This document shows, one piece after another, positions 45,546 through 57,149 of a stretch of DNA of 64,000 nt (its first letter is position 1; each line of letters starts with the position of its first letter). Source of the DNA: Chondrilla cf. caribensis (taxonomy: Eukaryota > Porifera > Demospongiae > Chondrillida > Chondrillidae); the NCBI GenBank assembly GCA_964020155.1, contig OZ026566.1, positions 2,308,289 to 2,372,288 on the forward strand. Reading direction: 5' to 3'. The position numbers and the translations under genes were made by a program. The notes under the pieces were generated by a model. It was not told the origin of the DNA, did no database searches, and worked only from the letters and a program-made list of their open reading frames with translations.

Positions 45546-46597
45546 CACAGGGGGGTTATAACGGACCCGGCGTTGTTGGAGATTTTAGGCAATAAATGAT
45601 TGGAATGTCGAATACTTATCACCTATGTCACCACTCGCGACGAAATGATTGCGCAATGATTTCGTTCAGGCGACAAACTCACGATAGAAAACCTACTTTA
45701 TGCAACTGCAGTAATGCTGAGATACAATCAGCAAATGATCGAACATTATCACCAATTGTATTAGATGAAAATAAACGCATACGCTAAAATGAATGACTAA
45801 ATTGGGCAAGGAAGCGCATAAAACATCGATAATCGAAACAAAAACGTAATTATCGCAAAGGTTAACGATTGAGAAATGGCAGGCACAATTCATTCTAGTA
45901 CAAAATCAAAGACATACCTTTAGAGATCCTCAAAGTTTACTTGGATTGCGAGCGATCTTCAGGAACCTTGCAATTTACGAAACGACGGCTATTCCTCCAT
46001 AACACGTTGCGTAATAACTATAGCAACGTCACATTAAATGGCGGATGGGCAGTCGTTTCTCAAAAACGGTGTTAGCCGCATCAGTAGATGGACCTTTTCG
46101 CGTATTATTATATCTTATAACGTTAGAGAACGATGTCGTCTACATTCTGACCGTGAGGGAAGATGTTATAATCAGGTATGTTAAAGTTATGCGAAGATTC
46201 CACCTATTTTCTCTGCGTTTTATGCGTATTTTAGTACATTTTCAATTATAACTCTAGTGTTAGAGATTATAACATCTTCCCTCACGGCAGATCTTTAGAT
46301 AATAATGCACTACTTCATTTGATACCAATTTAAAGTTCATCCAGGGCCTTCTACTGATGCGGAAAAAGCGATTTTTACCCGAAAGTACTATTTACTTGTG
46401 ACGTGTTTAGAGCTTCTTGATGCATGCTATTCAATCGCTTTTTCACCCAGACTTCAAAATGAGATCGAAAGTATTGGTACATATCAAAAAAAGGATTTAT
46501 TATTATTCCTCCGGTCTATAAATGCGGTATGTTTTCGGGGTTGATATGCGTTGGCCATTTTATTGCTATTTTCGGGGTCCGTTATAATGACCCTGTG
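45546..46597. mobile_element. 1052-bp TIR element
   Basis: The left end reads CACAGGGGGGTTATAACGGACCC and the right end is its inverse with two or three differences (GGGTCCGTTATAATGACCCTGTG). No clear target duplication beyond a possible TT. It has no recognisable transposase. Inside is the long hairpin at 46076-46362. Likely a non-autonomous DNA transposon. Confidence 0.65.
46076..46362. repeat. long imperfect hairpin with ~98-bp arms
   Basis: CCGCATCAGTAGATGG and CCGTGAGGGAAGATGTTATA on the left are inverted on the right around a common centre near 46219. The inner 23 bp pair perfectly and the outer 14 bp with one mismatch. Confidence 0.8.
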
Positions 46598-46821
46598 TTA
46601 TCATTACCGTGTTCCCGTGTGTTGCACTGTATCCCTCCCTGCGCGCCTATTCCGAGCAGTTTACATGGGAAGAGGCTGTGTAAACTACCCGTGCCGGCGC
46701 ATTGTAGATTGCACTTGAGCCATACATCTTCCATACCTATGGTCCTGTGGTTCAATACAGTATTGACAGAGTGAGTTAATCGGTTTTACTTTAGAATCCA
46801 ATCTCAGACAACCCAAGCTGA

Positions 46822-48293
46822 ATGACTTCAGTGGAGGGAGAAGCTGCTGGCAGAAGAAAAGGTAAGATAGTGCTATACTGTGAATGTGGAGGATTGTCAT
46901 GGGTGGTTTGTATAGGATGGTGGGTAGTCGTTATAGAGAAGTAGCTCATGAAGCTGGGTTGGTCCAGATGTATATGTTCAATGTGGTGGAATGCACTTCT
47001 GTTCCATCTGCTCGTTCAGGGGACCGTGTGTTTCTTTGTGAGTTGAGCCCTTTGCAAAAGACGCTGTACACGATACTGACTGAGCAAGAGGACTTCAAGC
47101 TGGTCGCAAAGTCACAGGATCTGTGTGCGTGCGATAGTGGTGAACAGCAGGGTTATTGTTGCCAGGTGGTGAGTAGCTAGTGTGTGTAGCACTGTGGAGT
47201 GCCGTCATTGTGCTCTGTGAGTATATGTACATTGCGCTGGGATTGGCTGTTATTTTGATATTATCACCACGATAATCAATTAATCACCAGTGCAATTACA
47301 TATGGGACTGGGGTTGGAAGCCACTCCCACTTCATTAGGCCTAGCAGTCACCTGCCTGCCTGGGTTTGGGGTCTTGGTCTTTCTCAAGGTTCAAAATGAA
47401 ACCCACTGAGGGGAGGCTGTCTGTATGGGATGGGAGTCTGTTCCACTGACTCAATTAATCTCCATAAGTAATTGATCTGTTTCCACCACTAATGATGATC
47501 AGAGTTGATATTACTGTCAATTAAAATCCCAGAACTTTCATAATACATACTTATATTATACTGCTTGTGTGTGTTTGTGGTACTTTTCAACATTTGTAAT
47601 GACCTGTCTGCCCAATGATGATAGAAAATTGATAGATTGCACCAGATTTGCTGTATGATACCTGAACCTCAAGACCATGTGTACACTTGATCCTTGACGA
47701 CTAACCAACTGTCAATTTGTGGTAACTACCTACCTACCTATCTACCTACCTACCTATCTACCTACCTACCTATCTATCTACCTACCTACCTACCTACCTA
47801 CCTACCTACCTACCTACCTACCTACCTACCTATCTACCTACCTACCTACCTACCTACCTACCTACCTACCTATCTACCTACCTACATACCTACCTACCCA
47901 CTGGCATTGTATACAGACACGTATATTCTGTATTGTCCTACCCCGTCCACCTATGCTGAAGCAAATGACCCAAGTTTTTCTCGAAGATTTTATCCAACTA
48001 TGCTGTGTTGTGCGAAATGAAGGACACAGGTTTTCATCTTCTGTTGCATAGAACAACAAGAAAGGGCAGCATTGGTTTGAGCTGGTCTCTCGGTGTACTG
48101 TTGTGCTGTTGAAGTGTGCTAATCATGTGGGACTCTTACTATCAACACACCAGGACCATGATGATATGGTAGGAGTATGTGTGTACTGACAGTAATGTAC
48201 GTAGATGATATATAGTGTGTAGTGTATTTTGTGTGTGTGTGTCCACGCGTACATGTGCACATGCATGTGTGTGTGTGTCCGTGTGTGTGTGTG

Positions 48294-48336
<43 letters not shown>

Positions 48337-51300
48337 GTATGTCTTCACACATGTGTATGTAAGTGTATAGTTTAAAATTTAGCGCTAAAATCTTTAATAA
48401 TTTCAGTACAACAGGAATGTGTATGATTGTGATACTATTGTTGCATGAATGTGTCACTCCAGTTGCAGAGATCACTACAAAAGGCTTTCAGGAAACACCC
48501 CGAGCTGATAGGGTTGTCATCAGCAGCATCCTTCCTCACCCTCTCTAGTCCGCAGTATTGTGGGAAGCTCAAGGTGGGTGGGTACATAGGTCAACCTCAA
48601 GTATGTGTGTGCTGACCACCATGGGAGTGTGGGACAGAGTAAGAGTGTACAGTTGCCCTCAATGTGTATAGTCTACAACCCTTAGCAGGGACCTCGTTTA
48701 GCTATGAATGACTGAGGGTATGCCGGTTTCCACATAATGCTTGCTTAATATAATCTGAGAGAGAGGCTGAATGCATAGTTGAAGCACACTCATTATGCGT
48801 TAATGATCTTCTCATTGTTGTGAATTTTCAAAGCAATTGTCATTAACAGTACACTTGACAATATCAGAGCACATCTAAACCGAGCACAATCATTGCTAAT
48901 GTCCTTGTATTGTATGACCATTGAATCCCAATTCACAAAGATTTCACATCCCATTCCACCTTAGCAGAAATGCCAACTACATAGCTGTACCTTTGGAGTG
49001 GGCCTAAATAACATGGCATTTGTCATGTGCAAACGTTTCCAATGTGTTTGATTGTGTGAATTTCAGTTTGGATGACAACATGATTTCGTAATATACAAAA
49101 TGGTGGAAATTGCTAAACAAACTGTGTAACAGTGTTGAGTTTCATTTGCAGGTACTGGAAAAACTGTTACCTCGGTTGAAAATCAAAACTGAAAAAGTTG
49201 TATTTTATACTCATTCAAACCAGGTAAAACTGCATATTATTCTATTCCAACATACAGATATGTATGTATCTTCCAAACAGATACATATGGTTGTATTGTG
49301 TACAGATGGTTGCTGCACTGGAAGAGTTCCTGCTCTCACTGAAGTACAGTTACGTGACGTTGGACAATAAGATGTCTTTGTCCACAAGGCAACAGATGGT
49401 GGAACGGTTTAGGGATCTATCATCAACAGAGTTTATTCTCCTTTGTTGTGCTGAGTATGTTACTCATTGATACTGTGTACCTTGACGTTTGACCTTGACT
49501 ACTGTACAATGGCTACCAGCAGTATGTTCATTGTAGTTTCTTTGCCCACCACAGACCTGGTATTGATTATTCGCCTTTGACTGAGAGAGGGATACCACTG
49601 CTGGTGTATGATCCTTGTTTTAGCAAGCGTACTAGTCCGAGGTACTCATGTATGTGTATGTTAGCGCGAAGTGTCTAATTGTACCAGTTCCCTCCAGCTC
49701 GCGCAGCCAAGCATTCTCACCTCATAAATGCATTGTCATTATCCATCCCAACGTAATGCACACCACTAGGACAGTATTGTATATCTTTAAGTACAGTATA
49801 ACTTGCTTTGTAGGTATGCCAGTTAATACTCTTGGTAAATAACAACATACACTTCACTCAGTCCCTAGTTTACGTACATTATGTCAACCGGTACTAATAG
49901 TAAGTACAAATTTGGTGTTCGTATACCCTTCCAGATATTTACTAAGCAGGTTGGACTAGAGTAATTCTCATGTGCTGTACATGTGTGATTCTATATTGAA
50001 ACAGTACGGTACAAGGGTCTTGTGTTGTACCTTTGCACAGGTGTGCTGTGTGCTGCACACAGTCTGTTCCAGTATATAAGCTCATCGCTGTGGGGATGAT
50101 AGAGGAAATGCTGTACATGAGAGATGCCTCAGGCTGTGTGAGTTGGACTGTGACACAGTTCATTCTATAGTGTGTGTACCAATATGACTGGTTTAAACTG
50201 ATTGTGAATACCAGATACTGTATGCGTTGTGTACCCTGTGGCCAATCTGCTGTAGTCCAACTTCTGGATGCTTGTACACTTGTCCTTGTAAACTCTTGTT
50301 TGAATGCTGTTGTTGATGTAATTCCCCAGAGATTTGGCTTATCCAAATATGAATGTTGACATAGATCTGGTTTTGTAAAGGTGTTTTGGAATGTTGTGGA
50401 GTGCTGTGGAGTGTTGGAATGTGGCCTGCAATGATTGTGTTCTCTGTGCTCTTTGTACCCCTATCCCACACAGCATGGCACTCCTGCTAAGAGGGGTGAA
50501 GATTCCCTCTTCTCTTATTTTGACCTGTTCACTTTTCACTCAACATCCGTTTCTACGGGAAGAAAGAATTGGCAGGTATTAATGAGTGTACTCTCTGTTT
50601 TGTACAACACATATGTGCACACTGTCTCACATCTCAGGTTACCACAAAGACTGTTGAAGGTGTCTGTATATCTCAACTCAGCAGCTCCAAGTTAGTGCAG
50701 CCACACACATGTAATGTATTCACTGTTACAGTATGTGTTTGGCTTGTGCTTGTCTAGTATGACTATCAATTGTATCGGGGTCCTCATCTGTGAGGGGTGG
50801 GGTGAGTATGTTGGGGTCCTCATCTGTGAGGGGTGGGATGAGTATGTTGGGGTCCTCATCTGTGAGGGGTGGGGTGAGTATGTTGGGGTCCTCATCTGTG
50901 ATGGGTGGGGTGAGTATGTTGGGGTCCTCATCTGTGAGGGGTGGGGTGAGTATGTTGGGGTCCTCATCTGTGAGGGGTGGAGGTGAATATACTGGGTTCC
51001 TCACCAGGAAGGGGTGGGGTGAGTATATCGGGGTCCTCACCAGGTAGGGTGGAGGGAATATATTGGGATCCTCCTTTGGGAGGGGTGGGGTGATTGTATT
51101 GGAGTCCTCAACTGAGAGTAAAGGAGTGAGTGTATTGTAGTTTCCAGTGGGAGACTAAAGACATGTTCTGTGTTTTGCTATGTGCCCCATGATGCAGTTG
51201 ATGTACATATCAAAAATCTTTTCTATTCCACTCTCTAGTGAGCCAATTGCTGGATCCGATAGTGGAATAGCAGAGCCAATACCAGGTATTCATCCACTCT

Positions 51301-51958
51301 CTCCTGTGTCTCTCCATTCACCATTGATGGAAATTGTTAAATGCCCCCACAGCTTCCCCACTGAAAGATGATGTGTGTAACCGAAAGGAGGTGTATTCCC
51401 TCAGAGATGTAGTGAACACATTTGATGTAAGAAGAATGACATTGTTCAGTGCACAAGTTGTGATGTTCATAGATTTCATTTGATCCTCTTCAGGATGCTA
51501 GTGATGATGACAACATTGCCTCCACTGGTACCATTCTACCTGTACTAAGCCCAAAGAAGTTGAAGGGTAGTGTCAGTTACAAGCCTGTGATGTCCCGATT
51601 GTACCAAAGAAAGAAAAAGGTTAGAAAAGGATTGGTCTATGACAGTGAACCTGAAGATAGTCCACCCTTGGCCAAGAAGTATAAAAGGGTGCCTCCAGCA
51701 ACAACTAGTCGTGGTAGACCTCCTGGGAATCATAAACAATTGTCCCCTGTCGATTCTACTGTGAACATTGGTATCAATCCCCCTAGCAAAGTGTCCCTGT
51801 CAAACCAAGATGTGTCATCAAGCCCAGGGGAGTCCTTGGCACTAAGTCGTCACCTCAGCAACAAGTCCACCGATGCATATATGGGGGATTCCCCGGATCT
51901 TTTCTCCCCCACACCCCAACTCAACCCAGTGAACATGGATGAACTGTTTGGCATGTAA
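46822..51958 (+). CDS. ERCC6L2-like SNF2 protein lacking ATPase lobe 1
   Basis: Thirteen exons join in phase: 46822-46861, 47020-47168, 48052-48168, 48469-48573, 49152-49223, 49306-49454, 49555-49641, 50041-50137, 50474-50575, 50638-50690, 51239-51285, 51353-51426, 51494-51958, for 518 residues. The first ~75 residues ([19 protein letters not shown], then CACDSG...CC) match the inter-lobe part of ERCC6L2, a nuclear DNA-repair translocase. [32 protein letters not shown] and [19 protein letters not shown] match helicase lobe 2. The tail has a basic segment, an AT-hook-like RGRPPG and ends MDELFGM. Lobe 1 with the Walker motifs is not found upstream. In lobe 2, motif V is CAEPGIDYSP and motif VI is not recognisable. 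It is probably ATPase-dead, or the 5' part is missing from this locus. An extra in-phase exon near 50140-50470 is possible. Confidence 0.6.
47728..47895. repeat. (CTAC)n/(CTAT)n tetranucleotide microsatellite
   Basis: About 165 bp of CTAC repeats with occasional CTAT in intron 2 of the ERCC6L2-like gene. The Tyr-Leu-Pro-Thr open frames it creates are artefacts. Confidence 0.95.
48228..48336. repeat. (TG)n microsatellite in ERCC6L2-like intron 3
   Basis: TG runs with TCCG interruptions over about 110 bp. Confidence 0.92.
50776..51140. repeat. 36-bp minisatellite in ERCC6L2-like intron
   Basis: About ten units of GGGGTCCTCATCTGTGAGGG followed by GTGGGGTGAGTATGTT, decaying toward the right. 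Each unit holds GGGTGAGTATG, which looks like a strong 5' splice site. The 12-codon repeat frames on both strands are not genes. Confidence 0.9.
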
Positions 51959-52555
51959 TTCTGTTTCTTTATAAATAACAGTTAGTATTGTTTTTAACAC
52001 AAATGCTTCTTTTTTAACAAATTTCCATGTACATACTATGACCTTGATTATTATTGTGAACAATCCTACCATGTACAGCAATCAACTCACACTCGCTTAA
52101 TCAAAGTTAATTTTCCAAATTCGAAATCAATTCATTTGTGATATTTTCTTTTCACTTCAATTTATGACTATAGTAATATTATACTTATGTAATAGCACTT
52201 CAATGTACATTTTAGTAATGGCTTATCTTCAGATTTGAATATGGAAAGTTGACTTTCCCGATGGGGGGGGGAGACATTATTACAACAACAGTACATCTTT
52301 AATTTCAATTTTACAATTGAAATTAAAGATGTACTGTATATAAAAATCAACATGATTTACCTAGGACACAGGTTTAGTGAGGTACGTAACAGGAGAGTTG
52401 CACCAACACATCCTGGCAAAGTAATTTAAATTAAAGGAAATAATAAAACAAGTATTAAGTAATCTTTATGATAAGTGGAATTAAGGAAATAATAATAAAA
52501 CAAGAAATAATAATAGAGAAACACTAATTTAAAATAGTGTTTACACAGGTTCATT
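51959..52555. other. intergenic with a perfect palindrome
   Basis: 3' flank of the ERCC6L2-like gene. Apart from the palindrome at 52288-52337 and a G8 run, nothing is recognised. Confidence 0.5.
52288..52337. repeat. perfect 23-bp inverted repeat
   Basis: ACAGTACATCTTTAATTTCA plus ATT is perfectly inverted after a 4-bp loop (TTAC). It would form a strong stem and may be a tiny foldback or terminator-like structure. Confidence 0.9.
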
Positions 52556-52900
52556 TCACCGAGTGGGACCATGTATGAGCATGTTGGGCATGAAAGATGG
52601 TCTGACTACACGAGATGACCTTGCTGGATGCTCTGTCAAGCATGCTATTATGGAGAATTTGGAAGCCTTGGAGCAATTGCCAATTCTTAATGACCAAGAT
52701 GATGGTGGAATTGTAGTGTCCCAGGCTCCCAATTTCAATTGGAAATCAGATCAGATTGGAACCCAAGCCCATGTAGGTTGGCTACAAGTTGACAATAGTT
52801 GTTCTTTTCTGATTTCCATCTATGTGCACTCGCTATAGCATCTTTACTGTTCCAGGGGATGGTAAGCTCCAGCATGGTGATCTTCTTCTTGTGTGGGTGC

Positions 52901-52930
52901 ATAGCGATCATATGCATGATCGCTATGCAT
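52901..52930. repeat. 30-bp palindrome GCATAGCGATCAT/ATGATCGCTATGC
   Basis: Two 13-bp perfect arms with a 4-bp centre. It lies about 140 bp before the possible start codon at 53068. Confidence 0.75.
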
Positions 52931-53067
52931 TTCGAGGATCCATGGCCAAGGTAGTCTGGCGTAGCCGACCCTTGATTTGCCATTTTAATTTCTTGAGGCT
53001 GAAAATTAGGGCAGGCGTTTATTATGGGCGCTTACATGGACATGCATGGAAGGGACTAGGTAACAAT

Positions 53068-53490
53068 ATGGCGAGATTCCGCAGAAGGGTGTGGCCAGCT
53101 GCAGGTAGTAAAGTAGGAGGGGATCGTGACGGTCTAAAGAGACGACGGCTGCAAGAATACGAACATCTTGTTGACAACGACTACGATCCCTTTCATGAAA
53201 AATGTGGGGAGGACGTATTTTTCAGCGATAAAAAATTAATAGCTACCACAAGACCTGACTGGTCGGAAGGACTGGTATTCTCGGCTAAACCCATTCCATT
53301 AGGTGGACAGTTCCAAGTAAAGCTACTTGAAGAAGGGGGTGAATTGGCTGGACCTCTTGTAAGTGCACAGAGTAACCTGCCCTATACACTGTACGCGTAT
53401 AGTAAGGTAGACGGGTTAATTTCGAACAGTCTACTCAATCCGGTCCATAATGAGCAGACCGAAGAATGTCATGCCTTACCCTGTGTGTAA
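53068..53490 (+). CDS. partial Neuralized-like repeat, possible first exon
   Basis: From ATG 53068 (MARFRRRVWPAAGS) the frame encodes a basic leader, then FHEKCGEDVFFSDKK and GLVFSAKPIPLGGQFQVKLL. This matches the first half of a Neuralized homology repeat (NHR), a protein-interaction module of E3-ligase adaptors. The second half of an NHR is not present. The frame runs to a stop at 53490, but a GTGAAT donor at 53339 leaves phase 1. That fits the exon at 54210 of the downstream ROCO-CARD gene, so this may be its first coding exon. Alternatively it is a truncated NHR gene. ATG codons further upstream in the frame are less convincing. Confidence 0.4.
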   Translation: MARFRRRVWPAAGSKVGGDRDGLKRRRLQEYEHLVDNDYDPFHEKCGEDVFFSDKKLIATTRPDWSEGLVFSAKPIPLGGQFQVKLLEEGGELAGPLVSAQSNLPYTLYAYSKVDGLISNSLLNPVHNEQTEECHALPCV

Positions 53491-53955
53491 TGATTAAGAA
53501 TACCAACTATAAATAATAGTTTCCTGAAAATAATACGGTAAGATACCAACTGTTCGGAATTATGGACTCTTCAAAATTAGGCGCGTTTAGCTAATATAAC
53601 AGAGTCTGTCACTACCTTTCTTATATATTGTACAATGTTGACGTTATGTCCACACCTGCATGCTTGGTTGTGGTGGGATTATATGATGTCTGGTCATTCT
53701 CAAACAAAACGTTGACATGAATTCAGAGATTACAATTTACAAACATAAGTATTAAATGACATTAAAATTGCAAGTATCATGATTCATGCATAGTATTGAA
53801 TATAAATGTACAATAAATGAACTTAAAGTTTAATTGTGCACTGTCTGTCTGGCTACATTTTACAACCTTTGTGGTTGATTTTTTACATTTGGCAATTACA
53901 ACTTGGAATGGGAATTAAATAAAATGGCGTTCTTGCCCAAAATCGTCCAATTTTT
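53491..53955. other. non-coding spacer or intron
   Basis: AT-rich, no coding signal seen. It may be part of the first intron of the ROCO-CARD gene. Confidence 0.45.
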
Positions 53956-53959
53956 GACA

Positions 53960-54096
53960 GTGCTGTCCCAGTTCATCCAGAAGGGTGAGAAAATTCGGGA
54001 CAAATATTGGAATATTTGATTTTCGGGTGGGACAGATTAAAGTGGCAAAAAATCGTGAGTGTCCCGTCATTTTCGGGACGGTTGGCAACTATGCTA
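53960..54096. mobile_element. end of a second CATAGTTGCCAAC-type TIR element
   Basis: Ends GGTTGGCAACTATG, with subterminal TGTCCCG/CGGGACG repeats. Read on the minus strand it follows the left end of the 9255-10022 element (CATAGTTGCCAAC, GTCCCGAA, GGGACA, CTCACG). The other terminus is not identified, so the copy is probably truncated. Confidence 0.65.
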
Positions 54097-54209
54097 TGGG
54101 TTTTACTGAAACGGGTACCCATCTGATCTCACAAATCTTCTTTATAGACAGATGTCAGTGTAACGAGTACCCATCTGGTTAAATGGTTTTGTATTATCAT
54201 TGTCAATAG

Positions 54210-57091
54210 AGCCTGGCAAAGGCAGGGAAGAAAGAACAGCTCAAGAGGACAGTCTGCACACTGAAGTTAAACGTGAGTGTATTCAATGTATACCTGTGTA
54301 CCTGCGTATCTGGAGGAAAACCAGTGTGTACATGTATATCAGAATCTAGTTGTACACCACTGTGTACCTGTGCATCTAGATGTACACCAGTATATAGTAT
54401 GTACAGGTGTATCTGGATATGTGTACCAGGATGTGGTTTGTTGCCTGGGCCGATCGAAGTGCAAAGTTTGTGTATATGTGAGCTATTTCCATACTTCCCT
54501 CACTTTCAACTTAGGTTATTATACAATTGTATTATTGTATACAAAAATATCCCAAGAACATATGTAATAACTATGTAAATACCTCTGGGTTGTAGGGTTG
54601 TAGCAGTCACTTCATCTATATACATTAAGGGATGGCTGAAAAGCGTTCAGTTTATAACAATAAGTACCTGGTCCATTGTACCTTGATTATATAAACATCC
54701 TGGGTCAAGTGTGAACAAAACTCTTGATATGCTGTTCATTTCTATCATTACAGGGGCTCTTGAGAAAGGAGCTGTGGATGTGAAGATAATAAAATGCGTG
54801 ACTTTGGGACCTCCAGAAGCTGGGAAGACCCAACTCAAGCATGCCCTTCTTGGTGACTTCACACCAATTAAGAAAAGCACTGATGCTTCCACACAAGCTA
54901 CACCAGCTGTGGAAATCATGGTAGCGGGTGAGCAAAAGTGGGAACCCCTCAATTTCAAACAGCTGCAGAGTGCTATGCAAACCACTGCTACCAAGGAAGA
55001 TCTTCCCCAGAGGCCAAACAATGAAGACACTCAATCCAATTCTCAGAAACATACACAATCAAATATTCAAGAAAACCTCTTTGAAGATCTCACACCTGCA
55101 GTTGTTGATCCCCCACAGAAAGATGATCCCTTACACAAAGATGATCCCTTATACGATCCCTTGGAAAGAAAAAACTCCACCCATCCTAGCCAGGCCACAT
55201 ATATCGACCAGTTCCGTAATTTGAAAGGAAAAGTCATGGAAGCCATTCTCCGCAGCCAATTGAGTGATGCTAATATAAATATACATCAGGCAAAGCTAAT
55301 TTATACAGTAGATAGTGGTGGGCAACCATCTTTTCTTGATTTCCACCCAGTAACAGCCACCTTTGCAGCAACCTACTTGCTGCTGTACAATATGGAGGAG
55401 GGATTGGACGCCAAGCCTAAGATGACCTATCGAAAGGATTACCCTACAATAGATTTACCGAATAGCACGCAATCAAATCTTGAAATCGTACGCCGCTCGC
55501 TGTTTACTCTCCATCACTTTAAAGAGCGCTATCATGAAAAGCATGAGCGATTGACCAGCCTTATGCAAGATAATTTCAAGCCGCCTAGAGATGACCCATA
55601 CATCATTATTGTTGGGACAAGGAGAAATGAGCCTACTCTGAAGGAAGACATGAAAAAACTGAAATTGGAGTATAAGCAGATCCCTTCGGTGAAAGAAATC
55701 GTGAAAACCCACTTTGTCGATAGCCTTAAACGTGATAGCAAGGAAATAGAAGATCTCCGAAGCTTAGTGTGCACTGATGCTAGCTCAAGTTCCTTCCGCC
55801 TTCCTCTTTCCTGGTTTCAGCTCCACCTGATATGCTTGGCTTCAGAATCTGGAACTGTGCCCGAGCGCATTCCAGGTAATCTCACTTTCTCTGAGCTTCG
55901 TACTGTTTGTTTGGAGGAGGAGCTGGTCAACTCCAGTGATGAATTCAAAGCAATGGTGACCGTATTTCACAGCCTTGGAGTCTTCTCCTGTCCTGATCTT
56001 GACCTGGAAGATGAAGAAGTTGAAGATTCTGAAATCCTTGTTTTTATTAACCCTGGCCTTCTCTTTGCGAATGTCACCAAAATATTGGAAATTTCTTTCA
56101 GAGCCTTTGACAAGCAATCACTCGTTAATCTTCAACTGTCAGGGGAGCTGACAACAAGAGCATTGGAAGATTTGGGCATCCCAGTCACCTTGGGATCATA
56201 TCAAGGATTCCACAAGAGGCTTCTGAAGTGGCTCGTACACTGGGGGTTGGCAGCTGAAATTAAAGAGGGGGAAAAATGGTTCGTTCCCTCTGTTCTTCCA
56301 CCCAGATCAAATCCCTCCGAATTAGCCATCAGTAAGACCCCCTTTGAACCTTTTCCACTCAGCATTTGCTTTCTGCAAGAGTCACCTGATAATTTCACCT
56401 TCCATTACCTTCCAGAGGGCCTCTTCCCACACTTCATCGTGCAATTAGTGAAAATCGGATACATCCTGCCCAAGAATACAGTAGAAGATCTTGAAGAAGA
56501 TGGACATGTCCCTCACACTCGTTGTCGAGACTCAATGTCTCTTAGAAGCAAGAGAAAGAATAAGCCAGCATTCAATATCGACCTCATTGACAAGGCTAAC
56601 CACTTAGTGGTTGATTTAACTCCGGCAAAGAAGAAGTTACCTCGACCAGAAGCCTATAGTGAGGCTGGAGCTATTCTTGCAGAATTGAAAGAAGCAATGG
56701 AGAAGGCAAACAAAAATCTTTATCACCATAATAGTGATAATGTTGCCATTTGCTGCACTTGTACATGCGACTTTGAAGAAGACCACTTAGCTGAAGTACA
56801 GGAACAACGCTGTGAAATTTGCTGTCTCCATCCCAGACGACTACAACAAGGTGCTTGGCAAGATGACTGTGATGACTCTTTGAGGGAAGTGATAAAAAGC
56901 TTTCAATCCTATTCAGGTGTGTTGATCTGCCAATCCATTTGTTTACCTGGTGTAGCATGTATATACAAGTATTCTGTGAGTACACGTTTGTGTATGTGTT
57001 GTTTGTGTTTACGGGTATGCATGTGTGTGTATTCATGAGTATGCATGTGTGTGTGTGTTCACGAGTATGCATGTGTGTGTTGTTTACGTGT

Positions 57092-57149
<58 letters not shown>

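Noticed and set aside
46045..46251. 68-codon frame starting MGSRFSKTVL or MADGQSFLKN as first exon of the ERCC6L2-like gene
   Set aside because: It lies within the TIR element and its hairpin, and no helicase lobe-1 motif is encoded.
47694..48051. Open frames with Tyr-Leu-Pro-Thr repeats
   Set aside because: They are translations of the CTAC tetranucleotide repeat in an intron.
50692..51047. Open frames with a 12-residue repeat on both strands
   Set aside because: They are explained by the 36-bp intronic minisatellite; no other coding evidence.
54705..55058. Minus-strand frames opposite the ROCO-CARD exon
   Set aside because: Antisense shadows; the plus-strand exon has P-loop and COR features and consistent splice phases.
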